64,000 bases of DNA, from assembly GCF_900112815.1 (NCBI RefSeq), contig NZ_FOND01000007.1, positions 124,001 to 188,000 of the forward strand, written 5' to 3'. The DNA is from Blastococcus tunisiensis. Lineage in GTDB: Bacteria > Actinomycetota > Actinomycetes > Mycobacteriales > Geodermatophilaceae. A program made the position numbers and the translations under genes. The notes beneath the pieces are model-generated. The model had not been told where the DNA came from. It did not search any database and worked only from the letters and a program-made list of their open reading frames with translations. Below, piece by piece: positions 16,665 to 25,259 of the stretch (positions are counted from its first letter, which is position 1; the number at the start of each line of letters is the position of its first letter).

Positions 16665-17252
16665 ATGACAGGCCCGCGGGTAGCCGCTCGAGCACCTGCC
16701 GCTCTGGCACTGATCCTGGTTCTCTTCGGTTGTAGCGGGGGAGAGACTCCGCCGCGGGCGACGACGTCGAGCTCCGTGGCGGCACCGACCACGACCACCG
16801 CACCACCGCCGACCCCGGAGGAGTTGGCGGAGGAGGCCGCGACCACCGCCTTCACTGAGTTTCTGCGCGTGACGGACGCGGCCAGCCAAGACCCCGGAGC
16901 AAGGGATTGGGAGCCGGAGATCCGCCAGTACGCTGGTGACCCCGCTGCCTACCTCGCCGTCCAAGCAGTTCGTGACTATGCCGTCCTGGGCCTCCGGCAG
17001 GCCGGCGAGTCGCAGGTGGACGTCGAGGTCATGAGCGTGGACCTTGCCGCGCCGGAGGGGCCCACCGTGGCCATCACCGGCTGCTATGACAGTCAGAGCT
17101 CGCAGCTGGTGAAGGTCGACACCGGTGAGCCGGTTCCGCCGGGGACTCCGCCCCGGTACGTCTGGGACATCGCAGTCATCCAGTACCTGTCTGAACCGGG
17201 CGCACCGTGGCTGGTCAGCACGCTCGAGCCACGGACGGACCAACCGTGCTGA
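16665..17252 (+). CDS. Lipoprotein, first gene of the Tad-like locus
   Basis: A 195-residue protein starting at ATG 16665. The signal (PAALALILVLFGCSGG) ends in the lipobox LFGC, followed by a Thr/Pro linker (SSSVAAPTTTTAPPPTPEEL). The mature domain (TEFLRVTDAASQDPGARDWE, DYAVLGLRQAGESQVDVEVM, VAITGCYDSQSSQLVKVDTG) resembles small actinobacterial lipoproteins that precede secretion or pilus loci; no enzymatic motif is seen. Its stop overlaps the next gene's GTG start by a few bases, so the two are coupled. Confidence 0.7.
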   Translation: MTGPRVAARAPAALALILVLFGCSGGETPPRATTSSSVAAPTTTTAPPPTPEELAEEAATTAFTEFLRVTDAASQDPGARDWEPEIRQYAGDPAAYLAVQAVRDYAVLGLRQAGESQVDVEVMSVDLAAPEGPTVAITGCYDSQSSQLVKVDTGEPVPPGTPPRYVWDIAVIQYLSEPGAPWLVSTLEPRTDQPC

Positions 17253-18160
17253 CGCTGACGCGCATCGCGGGACTGGTCGCGGCCCTCCTCGCAATGAACC
17301 TCGCAGCGCCTGGCCCTGCAGCCGGGGCCCCGCCGGTCGAGTGTCAGCGGACCGATCCACGTTCGGGCATCTGCATTATCTGGGTCCCGGCCCCGTCTGG
17401 CGACGGGAACGGTGGCCGCGGAGGCGAGGATGGCTCCACTACCGGACCGGTTACTACTGGCGGCGAAGGCACCGCCGAAGACCTGAATCCCTGCACCTAC
17501 GAGATTGCTGATCCGCAGCCGTGGGTGTTCGACCCGGTCTGGGCCGGTCAGACGCCGGAGAGCGGCACGATCTGGCTGATGGTCTGTCCACCGCCGCCCG
17601 GGTTCTCCCGCGATTGGGTGGCACGCATTTTCCTGCCCAATGGCGCTGACCCGCCTTCTGCTCAGCCGGTCGATCCTCAGGTGCTGGCCGAGCAGGCGAT
17701 TTCGGCGATGGTGATGCATGCGCCGCAGATCGGGATGGCCCCGCCACCGGGCTCGACCGGCGGCCTGGTCGGGCTGCCGGTCTGGATGTGGACCGAGCGC
17801 GGCGAGCACATCACTGGGCCCACCCGAGAGTCGGCGTCCGCCGGTGGGGTGACGGTGACCGCGGTGGGTGAGGTCAGCCGGATCGTCTGGGACATGGGCG
17901 ACGGCAACACGGTGACTTGCGGCGCCGGTACGCCCTACCCGGCCGGTTCGGACGGCGAGTCGCCGGACTGCGGCTACACCTACGCAACCGCCTCGGCCAA
18001 TCACGTACCTGGCGGCGGGCCTTGGCCGATCACCGCCACCAGCACGTGGACGATCACCTGGTCCGGCGGTGGGCAGTCGGGCACAGAGGTCTTGGAGCTC
18101 TCGTCGACGGCTGAGCTCACGGTCGGGGAGCTGCACGTGCTGAATCAGGACGGCCCTTGA
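17246..18160 (+). CDS. Secreted PKD-like protein of the Tad locus
   Basis: A 304-residue protein starting at GTG 17246, overlapping the preceding stop. It has a signal peptide (RIAGLVAALLAMNLAAPGPA) and an early Cys pair (VECQRTDPRSGICIIW). Near residue 200 it has a segment with PKD features (VSRIVWDMGDGNTVTCGAGT, CGYTYATASANHVPGGGPWP, ITATSTWTITWSGGG), where WDMGDG is the classic motif. PKD domains are extracellular Ig-like folds. Its place at the head of pilus genes suggests a surface or assembly component; the role is unknown. Its stop overlaps the next ATG (ATGA-type). Confidence 0.75.
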   Translation: MLTLTRIAGLVAALLAMNLAAPGPAAGAPPVECQRTDPRSGICIIWVPAPSGDGNGGRGGEDGSTTGPVTTGGEGTAEDLNPCTYEIADPQPWVFDPVWAGQTPESGTIWLMVCPPPPGFSRDWVARIFLPNGADPPSAQPVDPQVLAEQAISAMVMHAPQIGMAPPPGSTGGLVGLPVWMWTERGEHITGPTRESASAGGVTVTAVGEVSRIVWDMGDGNTVTCGAGTPYPAGSDGESPDCGYTYATASANHVPGGGPWPITATSTWTITWSGGGQSGTEVLELSSTAELTVGELHVLNQDGP

Positions 18161-18846
18161 TGGCCCGGACCCGTACCGACGACGCTCCCGCGCGGCTGGA
18201 CGCCCCGGCCGAGCCACTAGGTCTCTCGAGGGCACCCGCGTTGCCCCCACCCCGGCGCCGCCGCCGGCCGGCGCTGCTCGCCCTGGCGGTCGCGATGGTG
18301 GTCCTGGGGGCGCTCGGCGCCTCCTTCGTGGCGAGCTCCCTGGGACAGACGACCTCGGTTGTCGCGCTCGCCCGCGCCGTGCCGTGGGGACAGACGCTCA
18401 CCGACGCCGACGTGGTGGAGGCGCGGATCGCCGCTGACCCGGTGTTGTCACCGATTTCGTACGCCGACCGCGACGAGGTCATCGGCATGGTGGCGGCGAC
18501 CGACCTGATGCCCGGGTCGCTGCTCACCCGCGAGGCGTTGAGTACCCAGCGATTCCCGCCGCCGGGGCAGCACCTGGTCGGGGTGGCGGTGACCACCGCC
18601 CAGTTGCCCGCGACCTCGTTGCGGTCCGGCGACCAGGTGCTGCTGGTGCCGATGGCCATCCAGGGCATGGCACCGGACGCTGCCGCCGCGCCGGGCACGG
18701 TTCAGGCGACGGTCGCCCACACCGGACCGGTCGGGGTCGACGGGCTTCGGGTCGTCGATGTGCTCGTGGACGACACCGACGGCGCGGATGTGGCAGCCCG
18801 GGCGGCCGCCGGTCTGGTCGTCATCGTCGTGGTACCGGGCGAGTAG
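18160..18846 (+). CDS. SAF-domain protein, CpaB/RcpC-like
   Basis: A 228-residue protein. After a basic cytoplasmic N-terminus (PPPRRRRRPALLALAVAM) it has one membrane span, then a SAF domain (VALARAVPWGQTLTDADVVE, IGMVAATDLMPGSLLTREAL). This matches CpaB/RcpC proteins of Tad pilus systems, thought to stabilise the pilus channel through the wall. It is shorter than typical CpaB. It overlaps the gene before it by one base and precedes the CpaE-like gene by 12 bases. Confidence 0.82.
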   Translation: MARTRTDDAPARLDAPAEPLGLSRAPALPPPRRRRRPALLALAVAMVVLGALGASFVASSLGQTTSVVALARAVPWGQTLTDADVVEARIAADPVLSPISYADRDEVIGMVAATDLMPGSLLTREALSTQRFPPPGQHLVGVAVTTAQLPATSLRSGDQVLLVPMAIQGMAPDAAAAPGTVQATVAHTGPVGVDGLRVVDVLVDDTDGADVAARAAAGLVVIVVVPGE

Positions 18847-18858
18847 GCGGGGATCCCG

Positions 18859-19668
18859 GTGTTGATCGCGCTGACCTCGGCGAAGGGCTCTCCGGGGGTG
18901 ACCACCGGGGGGTTGGCGCTGGCACTCTCCTGGCCGCGGCGGGTGATCCTGGCCGAGCTGGACCCGGCGGGCGGCGAGGTGCTGGCAGGTTACGGCCGTG
19001 CGCAGCTACCGGTCGGCGGGCTGGGCGAGCTGGCCTTCGCCGCCCGCCGCGGCGGTCTGGGACAGCAGCTGTTCGCCCATCTGGTGCGACTGGACGGAGC
19101 AGGCAGAGCACTCCTGCTGCCTGGGCTGGTCGAGCCGGGTGCCGCGCGCGGCATCGACTGGACGCGCCTCGCGGCTGCCTTGGCCGGACTCGACGAGCAG
19201 GCAACCGACGTGCTGGCCGACTGTGGGCGGTTGCGGGCGGAGCGGTTCCCGATCCCGGTGTTGCAGCGGGCCGCCGCGGTGGTCCTGGTCACGGGTTCGA
19301 CGCTGCGGGCCGTGCACGCGGCGAAGCTTTCGATCGCGGAGCTGCGGACACTGTTGCCCGAGACCCCGGCCGGTGGTGGGGCGTTGTGCGCGCTCGTGGT
19401 CGGCCCGGGGGAGCCGTACACCGCGGGCGAGGTCGGTGATGCACTGGGCATGCCGGTCGTGGGTGCGCTGCCGCGCGACCGGAAGGCGGCGCCGGTGCTG
19501 AGCGACGGCGCCCCGGCCGGCCGGCTGTTCGCCCAGTCGGCGTTGCTGCGCGCTGCGCGCACGGCCGCGGCGGACTTGGCCGAGTTCGCCGCAGCCCGGC
19601 ACGACCGGCTCGCCGCGACGCCACAGCCGACCTCAGCGAGTACGGCCGGGAGCAGCCGTGGCCGCTGA
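18859..19668 (+). CDS. CpaE/TadZ-like ParA-family protein with atypical P-loop
   Basis: A 269-residue protein starting at GTG 18859. It begins LIALTSAKGSPGVTTGGLAL, the position of a MinD/ParA deviant Walker A, but has GVTT where GKTT/GKST is expected: the canonical lysine is replaced, while the signature first lysine (AKG) stays. Further features are ILAELDPAGGEV, DVLADCGRLR and VVLVTGSTLRAVHAAKLSIA. In Tad systems this protein places the pilus machine at the cell pole. The missing lysine suggests weak or absent ATP hydrolysis. Its end overlaps the TadA start. Confidence 0.78.
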   Translation: MLIALTSAKGSPGVTTGGLALALSWPRRVILAELDPAGGEVLAGYGRAQLPVGGLGELAFAARRGGLGQQLFAHLVRLDGAGRALLLPGLVEPGAARGIDWTRLAAALAGLDEQATDVLADCGRLRAERFPIPVLQRAAAVVLVTGSTLRAVHAAKLSIAELRTLLPETPAGGGALCALVVGPGEPYTAGEVGDALGMPVVGALPRDRKAAPVLSDGAPAGRLFAQSALLRAARTAAADLAEFAAARHDRLAATPQPTSASTAGSSRGR

Positions 19669-21091
19669 GCAGATGAATGACGCAGGGGCGGCCGTTCCGG
19701 CCGAGCCCAACGGGCACGGGTCCTTGGACGCGGCGCCTGCCACCCTGGACTGGACGCTGGTTCGCCGGCTGCACGACGCGACGGCGACGGCGCTGGCGGA
19801 GGAACTCAAACGGCGACCGGCCCTGCCGGTGGCGGCACAGCAGGAACTGGCACGCACTCTCATCCAGGACGAAATCGACCAGCTGGTGCGCGAGCGGATG
19901 CGTACCGGCCAGGCCGTTCCGTCCGCGGAAGACGAGCTGGCGATCGCGGAGGCGGCGTTCGCCGCCCAGTTCGGCCTGGGCCGGCTTCAGCCCTACGTGG
20001 ACGACCCGCTGGTGGAGAACATCGAGGCGCACGGCTTCGATAACGTGTGGGTCGGCTACGCCGACGGCCGTGACGTGCCCGTCGAGGCGGTCGCCGACTC
20101 CGACGAGGACCTGGTGCGGCAGCTGCAGTACATCGCCGCCCGGCTCGGCCGCTCCGAGCGGACCCTGACCCCGGCCAGCCCGCTGCTGACGATGCGGCTG
20201 CCGGACGGTTCGCGGCTGGCGGCGGTGATCGAGACCGTGCCGCGCCCGCAGCTGGTGATCCGCCGGCACCGGATCCGAAACGTGGACCTCTCCGACCTGA
20301 TCGGACTGGGAGCCCTGGACCGGGCGCTCGCGGAGTTCCTGCGGGCGGCGATCCGGGCCCGGAAGAACATCGTCGTGACCGGGGGGCAGGGCGCGGGGAA
20401 GACGCTGCTGCTGCGGGCGTTGGCCAATGAGCTGCCGGTGCAGGAGAACGTGGCCACGATCGAGAAGCACTTCGAGCTGCTGCTGCACGACCTGCCCGAG
20501 CGGCATCCGCGGGTGGTCCCGTTCGAGGCCCGTGAGGGCACCGGCGAGCGCGGCCCGGACGGCCGCCGCCTCGGTGAGGTGACGCTGACCGAGCTGGTCG
20601 AGCAGGCGCTGGTGATGAACGCCAGCCGGGTGTGGCTGGGAGAGGTTCGCGGCGAAGAGGCGTGGCCGCTGATCGAGGTGATGGAGGCCGGCGAGGGCGG
20701 CTCCTGCTGCACCCTGCACGCCCGATCCGCCCACCTCGCCTTCGAACGCTTGGCCAACCTCTGTATGCGCGGCCGGGCGTCGGTCACCCCCGAGCACGCT
20801 TACCGGTCCTGTGCCGGCGCGATCGACCTGATCGTGCACATCGCCACCGTGGACGAGCGGTGGATCGGCGGACGGCGACACCGGTTCGTCAGCCAGGTCC
20901 TGGAGTGCAACGGCGTCGGCGAAGCCGGCCGCCCCGCCGTCACCGAGGTGTTCGCACCCGGCCCGGATCGTCGGGCGGTGCCCGAGCACGACCCGGTCGA
21001 CCTGGCCGACTACGAGCGGGTTGGCTTCGACCCGGAGTGGCTGCGCAGCGGCCGCGGGCACTGGGCACACCCGCTGGAGACCCTCCGGTGA
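19658..21091 (+). CDS. tadA: TadA/CpaF-type secretion ATPase
   Basis: A 477-residue cytoplasmic ATPase (GTG 19658; ATG 19673 is an alternative). Walker A is VTGGQGAGKTLLLRAL (about residue 247), followed by the acidic Asp/Glu box region TIEKHFELLL, Walker B-like RVWLGEVRGEEAWPLIEVM and the His box region SCCTLHARSAHLAFERL. The order fits CpaF/TadA of the VirB11/PilT superfamily, which drives pilin assembly through TadB/TadC. GQGAGKT is a slight variant of the usual GTGSGKT but keeps all key residues. The next gene starts at 21088 inside its stop. Confidence 0.9.
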   Translation: MAAEQMNDAGAAVPAEPNGHGSLDAAPATLDWTLVRRLHDATATALAEELKRRPALPVAAQQELARTLIQDEIDQLVRERMRTGQAVPSAEDELAIAEAAFAAQFGLGRLQPYVDDPLVENIEAHGFDNVWVGYADGRDVPVEAVADSDEDLVRQLQYIAARLGRSERTLTPASPLLTMRLPDGSRLAAVIETVPRPQLVIRRHRIRNVDLSDLIGLGALDRALAEFLRAAIRARKNIVVTGGQGAGKTLLLRALANELPVQENVATIEKHFELLLHDLPERHPRVVPFEAREGTGERGPDGRRLGEVTLTELVEQALVMNASRVWLGEVRGEEAWPLIEVMEAGEGGSCCTLHARSAHLAFERLANLCMRGRASVTPEHAYRSCAGAIDLIVHIATVDERWIGGRRHRFVSQVLECNGVGEAGRPAVTEVFAPGPDRRAVPEHDPVDLADYERVGFDPEWLRSGRGHWAHPLETLR

Positions 21092-22011
21092 ACGGGCTGG
21101 TGCTGCTGGCCGGAGTGTGCGGCGCGCTGATCGTCGGCGGTCTGGCGGTCGCCGTCCACGGGTGGTTCGGGACCGACGCCCCGCCGGCCGCGTGGCGACG
21201 GTCCCGTCGCTGGCGGTCGATGCTGGCGACCGGGGAGCGGAGCACGTCCAGGCAGCGGACGCTGTCCGCGGCGGCCGTCGCCGCGGCGCTGGCGGTGTGG
21301 CTCGGCTCGGGATGGCCGGTCGGTGGCGCGCTCGCCGGCCTCGCGGTGGTCGGGTTCCCGTGGTTGCTGCGGCAGTTCACCGCCGGCAACGCAGCAGTGG
21401 AGCGGCTGGAGGCGTTGCAGGAGTGGGTGCGCCGCGCCTCCGACGTGATCGCCGCCGGTGGTGGCCTGGAGCAGACCCTGATCCGGTCGGCGCGCACCGC
21501 GCCGGCGCCGATCGCCGTCGAGGTGGCGACGTTGACGGCGCGGCTGCAGGCCCGGTGGCCGACCAGCCGGGCGCTGCTGGCCTTCGCCGACGATCTCGAT
21601 GACGCCGCTGGCGACCTGGTCGTCGCGGCGCTGCTGCTCGGTGCGGAGCTGCGCGGCCCCGGGCTGGCCAGGGTGCTGACCGAGCTGGCCCGGAATCTGT
21701 CCGAGGACGTCACGATGCGCCGGAAGATCGAGGCCGACCGGGCCAAGCCGCGCGCGAACGCCCGCTGGCTGCTGATGATCACCTTCGCGGCCTGTGCGGT
21801 GGCCGCGCTGAACGGCGACTACATCGCCCCCTATGGCAGTGCGGTCGGTCAGCTGGTGCTGGCCGCGATCGCGGCGATGATCGTCGGCTGCCTGCTCTGG
21901 ATGCGCCGGCTCACCCAACCGGCGCTGTCCCCCCGCTTCCTGGTCAACAACGATGGGTTCAGGAAAACTGAAGGACCCGTCGTCGGGAACCTGACCGGGG
22001 ATGGCCGCTGA
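21088..22011 (+). CDS. tadB: TadB-like inner-membrane platform protein, 3' end disrupted
   Basis: A 307-residue protein (GTG 21088, overlapping the TadA stop). It has N-terminal spans, then the T2SSF domain (LEALQEWVRRASDVIAAGGG, LVVAALLLGAELRGPGLARV, EDVTMRRKIEADRAKPRANA) and two C-terminal spans (LLMITFAACAVAALNGDYIA, LVLAAIAAMIVGCLLWMRRL). After LTQPALSPRFL the residues look unlike the family and run into a mobile element. The last 20 or so residues are probably supplied by that insertion. TadB and TadC together anchor the pilus. Since the T2SSF domain is complete, it may still work, but polarity on tadC is possible. Confidence 0.82.
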   Translation: MNGLVLLAGVCGALIVGGLAVAVHGWFGTDAPPAAWRRSRRWRSMLATGERSTSRQRTLSAAAVAAALAVWLGSGWPVGGALAGLAVVGFPWLLRQFTAGNAAVERLEALQEWVRRASDVIAAGGGLEQTLIRSARTAPAPIAVEVATLTARLQARWPTSRALLAFADDLDDAAGDLVVAALLLGAELRGPGLARVLTELARNLSEDVTMRRKIEADRAKPRANARWLLMITFAACAVAALNGDYIAPYGSAVGQLVLAAIAAMIVGCLLWMRRLTQPALSPRFLVNNDGFRKTEGPVVGNLTGDGR

Positions 22012-23768
22012 TGTTCTCGGGTCGGTCCTTGGGTTCGCGAACCGGTCGCTGTGTCGGCGTTCGCGCCGGCGAGGTCGGGGTGGTCGAGCGTCGCGGCGTA
22101 GTGCGCGGCGGTGGCCATGGTGACGCCGAAGAAGTCGCAGATGCGGCGCAGGTCTCCTCCGGTGGCGTGGGCTTCGTCGACGATGCGGTCCTGACGCAAG
22201 GCTTGGGCGGACATGCCGAGTCTGTCGGTGACCCAGGGCCGTCGCACCGGTCCGGTGGCGGTGGCGGACAGGCAGTGGATGAAGAAGTGCGGGTTCACGC
22301 TGTTCGGCCAGCGAAGGACCCGGTCGGCGAGGTAGGCGTCGAGGCGCACCTTGGCCGGCTGGGCCAGCGGGATCGTTCGGTCGGGCAGGTGCACTCGGCC
22401 GTCGCGCACGTCGGTGAGCTGCAGCGCGCAGATCTCACGGGCACGCAGTCCGTGGATGCCGACCAGGGCGGTGAGCGCGGCTCGTACCGGGTCGGGGGAG
22501 TTGAACGCCTCGCGCAGGCGGGTGGTGTCCAGCGGCAGCGGGGTGCGGCGTTCGACGTTGCCGACGCTGATGCGCGCCGTCGGGTTGACGAAGAGCACCT
22601 TGCGGCGCTTGAGGATGGTGAAGATCGAGCGCAGCGCGCCGCCGAGCGTGGCCCGGGCGGTGCCGCTGGCGGGCAGCAGAGCGAGTACGTCGGCGCGGGC
22701 AATTTCGCGCAGCGACCGGTGCCCGGCATCGGCCCACGCATGCAGGGCGGGCAGCGCCCAGCGGGTGCGGGTCTGGATGGTGACGATGCTGCGGGGGCGG
22801 CTGCGCGGCGGCGTGCTGCTGCCGCAGTGGAGGACCTCGAACCAGATCTGCAGTTCGCCGGTCATGGGTTCGGGCAGGTCGAGGATCTGCCTTTCGAACC
22901 ACACCTGAACGGTGGGAGTGCGGTCGTCCTCGAGCAGGCCATTGGTGTCCAGGATCGCGAGCACTGCGCGGACGGACAGGCCGAGCGGGACGAGGTGCAG
23001 GACGTCGCTGGCCTTGATCGGCGCCGCGTCGATGCGCCGCAACGCCTGCAGCACGCGCAGTCCGATACGCGCACGAGTGGTCTGGCCCTCGGACCAGCCA
23101 TGCCCTTCGGCGTGCTCGCGGGCGTGCCGGTCGAGCAGCGTGGCGAGGGCGAGACTGGGTGGCTCGCCGAACCCGTAGCGGCGAGCAGGGTCCTCGATCG
23201 GGCGGAACGCGAACAGGTCGAGCTGGTCCGGCAAGGGCGCCGGGCGGGGTTCGCGTCGCGGCGCCTCGGGGCCGGGGCGGCGGAAATCGCGCCGCGGATG
23301 CGGCCGGAAGCCGTTCTTGGACGAGGACATGTTCGCGAACATCAGCTGCTGCCCGTGCCGGTTGGCCAGGGGCACATCGATCGGCTCGTTGCGCTGGGAT
23401 TGATCGCGGGTCTGCTGCCAGCACAGCCGACAGGCGAGCCGATCGTTGATCGACAGGCGCTGCCCGCAGGAGATGCAGGGCCCCTCGACCGGGTGCAGCA
23501 CGCGCCAGGATTGGCAGCCGCCGCACAGCCAGTTGCGGGTGCGTCGGACACCCCAGGCCAGGCAGTCGCGGCAGGAGTCGGGCGGTTGCGGCGCGTATTG
23601 ATGGCAGCGCCGACACAGCCCTCCGCTCCAGTAGTCGCCGACCGACCCGCATCGGCGGCACGGCCGCGGCCGGCCCTTGGTGCCGGGTTTGCAGTCGTAG
23701 CACCAGCGGCGGGCGTGGTAGCCCTGCGGGCGCTGCCCGCAGCGCTCACACATGGGCGCCAGGGTCAC
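21849..23768 (-). CDS. Zinc-ribbon tyrosine recombinase-like protein of the inserted element
   Basis: A 639-residue protein read from GTG 23768, overlapping the XRE stop (GTGA); ATG 23753 is an alternative. Residues 6-150 hold repeated CxxC pairs (MCERCGQRP, CYDCKPG, CRRCGSVGDYWSGGLCRRCH, CRDCLAWG, CGGCQSW, CISCGQR, CRLCWQQ), an unusually Cys-dense treble-clef or zinc-ribbon region. The C-terminal half is a degenerate tyrosine recombinase core (LRAREICALQLTDVRDGRVH, later RICDFFGVTMATAAHY): the first Arg and the terminal Tyr are plausible, but the HxLRH box is replaced by ALRQDR. The reading frame ends inside tadB antisense, so its last residues come from the host. Third gene of a three-gene operon. 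Confidence 0.75.
   Translation of the reverse strand: MTLAPMCERCGQRPQGYHARRWCYDCKPGTKGRPRPCRRCGSVGDYWSGGLCRRCHQYAPQPPDSCRDCLAWGVRRTRNWLCGGCQSWRVLHPVEGPCISCGQRLSINDRLACRLCWQQTRDQSQRNEPIDVPLANRHGQQLMFANMSSSKNGFRPHPRRDFRRPGPEAPRREPRPAPLPDQLDLFAFRPIEDPARRYGFGEPPSLALATLLDRHAREHAEGHGWSEGQTTRARIGLRVLQALRRIDAAPIKASDVLHLVPLGLSVRAVLAILDTNGLLEDDRTPTVQVWFERQILDLPEPMTGELQIWFEVLHCGSSTPPRSRPRSIVTIQTRTRWALPALHAWADAGHRSLREIARADVLALLPASGTARATLGGALRSIFTILKRRKVLFVNPTARISVGNVERRTPLPLDTTRLREAFNSPDPVRAALTALVGIHGLRAREICALQLTDVRDGRVHLPDRTIPLAQPAKVRLDAYLADRVLRWPNSVNPHFFIHCLSATATGPVRRPWVTDRLGMSAQALRQDRIVDEAHATGGDLRRICDFFGVTMATAAHYAATLDHPDLAGANADTATGSRTQGPTREHQRPSPVRFPTTGPSVFLNPSLLTRKRGDSAGWVSRRIQSRQPTIIAAIAASTS
21930..21939. 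repeat. Candidate left-end direct repeat (CCCCCGCTTC)
   Basis: A 10-bp word also present at 25222-25231, near the other end of the inserted element. Either this pair or TCGGGAACCT (21983 and 25250) might mark the recombination site. GC-rich DNA gives such matches by chance, so confidence is low. Confidence 0.3.
21983..21992. repeat. Second candidate direct repeat (TCGGGAACCT), left copy
   Basis: Identical 10-bp word at 25250-25259. Either this or the CCCCCGCTTC pair may mark the recombination site; both may be chance. Confidence 0.3.
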
Positions 23769-24082
23769 GCCGGAGGCTTGGTTCGCCGCCGTCCCGGGAT
23801 CGGTTGCGCTCGGGCCTGTGAGCGGGCCGCGGCCGTCGGCTTCTTCGGTTTGCGGGCCGCGACGACCTCGGGCTCGCAGAGCAGCAGATCGCTCGGGGTG
23901 CAGCCGAGCACCGAGCAGATCACGTCCAAGTCGTCGAGGCGGATGGTCGTCGGGGTGCCGGCCCAGAGCCCGGACATCTTCCCGGCGCTGATCTCCAACC
24001 CGGCATCGGCCAGGCGGCGACGCAGCTCGGTGGACTTCCAAATACCGGCCTCGGCGGCCTTCATTCGCATGTTCCAGCGCAT
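23765..24082 (-). CDS. XRE-family helix-turn-helix protein of the inserted element
   Basis: A 105-residue protein (ATG 24082, four bases after the integrase stop). The HTH covers about residues 8-70: KSTELRRRLADAGLEISAGK, then IRLDDLDVICSVLGCTPSDLL, the compact HTH_26/YozG-like Cro/CI form. A basic, Ala/Pro-rich tail follows (VVAARKPKKPTAAARSQARA). In this gene order it could repress the operon or guide the recombinases to the element ends. Its stop overlaps the recombinase start. Confidence 0.8.
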   Translation of the reverse strand: MRWNMRMKAAEAGIWKSTELRRRLADAGLEISAGKMSGLWAGTPTTIRLDDLDVICSVLGCTPSDLLLCEPEVVAARKPKKPTAAARSQARAQPIPGRRRTKPPA

Positions 24083-24086
24083 CGAT

Positions 24087-25217
24087 TCAACCTTCCCGGA
24101 CGGTGTCGGTGACCGCGTCGCGGTTGGCGCTGTCGGTGGTGGCGCCGAAGCGGCTCAGCACGCGGCTGTTGGCCGCGGCCCACGACTGCTCGATGTGGCC
24201 GTCGTGGACGTGGATGTACTGCGTCGTCGTGGACAGCCAGCTGTGGCCCATCACTTCCTGGATGGCCTTGAGGTTCATGCCGCGCTCGTAGAGGTGGGAG
24301 GCGCAGAAGTGCCGCAGCCCGTGCGGGCTCAACCGCCCGACCCAGTCGGGCAGCCAGACCTCGACCGCGTCGCCGAGTCCAGCGCGCAACGCTTCGGGAC
24401 CGATCCGGGTGCAGTGCCCGGTCATCGAGTCCCGCCGTTCGCTGGGCAGCAGCGGCGCGGACGGGTCGTTGAAGTCGTCCCCGAACTGGTGTCGCACGTC
24501 GGTGAGCCACCACTCGAGCAGGGCGTCGACCTCGTCGATCGCCGGAACGATGCGGATCTTCGGTCCCCGGCCTCGGCTGCCCTTGCCGTGGCGCACGTGC
24601 AGTTTGCCGTGCTCTCCGAGCTCGGGATGCCAGTCGCGGATGTCGAGCATGACCGTCTCGTTGATGCGCAGCCCGATCCGGCGCCACAGCGACGCGGCGA
24701 GGTAATCGCGGGCGGCCGGCAAGTACTTGCGGGCCTCCGGCAGCGCTTCGCTCCAGGCCTCGAACAACGCGGCGACCTCGTCCGCGCGCGGCGGGATCCG
24801 CGTCGAGCCGCTGGTCATGACGTTGGCCGGCCGGTTGAACTCATCGATCGGCTGGACGACGACACGATCGAACAGCGCATGGATGTCACCGGAGTAGCGG
24901 GTGATCACGAAGTCGAAGAACCGCGCCAGTACGCCGGCCTTCCCCGCCACGGTCGACTTCGCGTTGCCTCGCTCGCGACGCAGCCACCGCAGGTAGCGGT
25001 CGGCGTCGTCGACCTCGGCGGCCCACAACGGTCGGCCGAGGAACTGGGTGAACTCGAACACCACCCCGCGCTCGTTGGCGGCCGTGTCATCGGTGATGCC
25101 CGCGGCCGCCATCGCCAGGGAGTACTGGTCGATCAGCTCCTGCTCGAAGTCCTGCTCCTCGTGTGGGCTGCGCAGACTGCGCGCCGTACCCACCGACCGC
25201 ACCACGGCAAGAGACAC
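24087..25217 (-). CDS. Tyrosine-type site-specific integrase
   Basis: A 376-residue integrase (start at 25217). It has an N-terminal SAM-like core-binding domain (ITDDTAANERGVVFEFTQFL, DADRYLRWLRRERGNAKSTV) and a catalytic domain with all usual residues: RRIGLRINETVMLDIRDW (first Arg), LSPHGLRHFCASHLYERG (HxLRH), MGHSWLSTTTQYIHV (H and nucleophilic Tyr). It is thus the catalytically complete recombinase of the element, whereas the third gene is degenerate. Head gene of the operon. The promoter should lie within 25218-25435. Confidence 0.9.
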   Translation of the reverse strand: MSLAVVRSVGTARSLRSPHEEQDFEQELIDQYSLAMAAAGITDDTAANERGVVFEFTQFLGRPLWAAEVDDADRYLRWLRRERGNAKSTVAGKAGVLARFFDFVITRYSGDIHALFDRVVVQPIDEFNRPANVMTSGSTRIPPRADEVAALFEAWSEALPEARKYLPAARDYLAASLWRRIGLRINETVMLDIRDWHPELGEHGKLHVRHGKGSRGRGPKIRIVPAIDEVDALLEWWLTDVRHQFGDDFNDPSAPLLPSERRDSMTGHCTRIGPEALRAGLGDAVEVWLPDWVGRLSPHGLRHFCASHLYERGMNLKAIQEVMGHSWLSTTTQYIHVHDGHIEQSWAAANSRVLSRFGATTDSANRDAVTDTVREG

Positions 25218-25221
25218 CGAA

Positions 25222-25231
25222 CCCCCGCTTC
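25222..25231. repeat. Candidate right-end direct repeat (CCCCCGCTTC)
   Basis: Matches 21930-21939 exactly, just outside the integrase start. Possible att site or chance. Confidence 0.3.
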
Positions 25232-25249
25232 AAGAACCACAACCAGCTA

Positions 25250-25259
25250 TCGGGAACCT
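25250..25259. repeat. Second candidate direct repeat (TCGGGAACCT), right copy
   Basis: Matches 21983-21992 exactly, 28 bases beyond the CCCCCGCTTC copy. Possible att site or chance. Confidence 0.3.

Noticed and set aside
19289-21070. A 593-codon minus-strand frame opposite tadA
   Set aside because: No domain, His/Gln/Arg-rich, and entirely opposite a clear ATPase gene.
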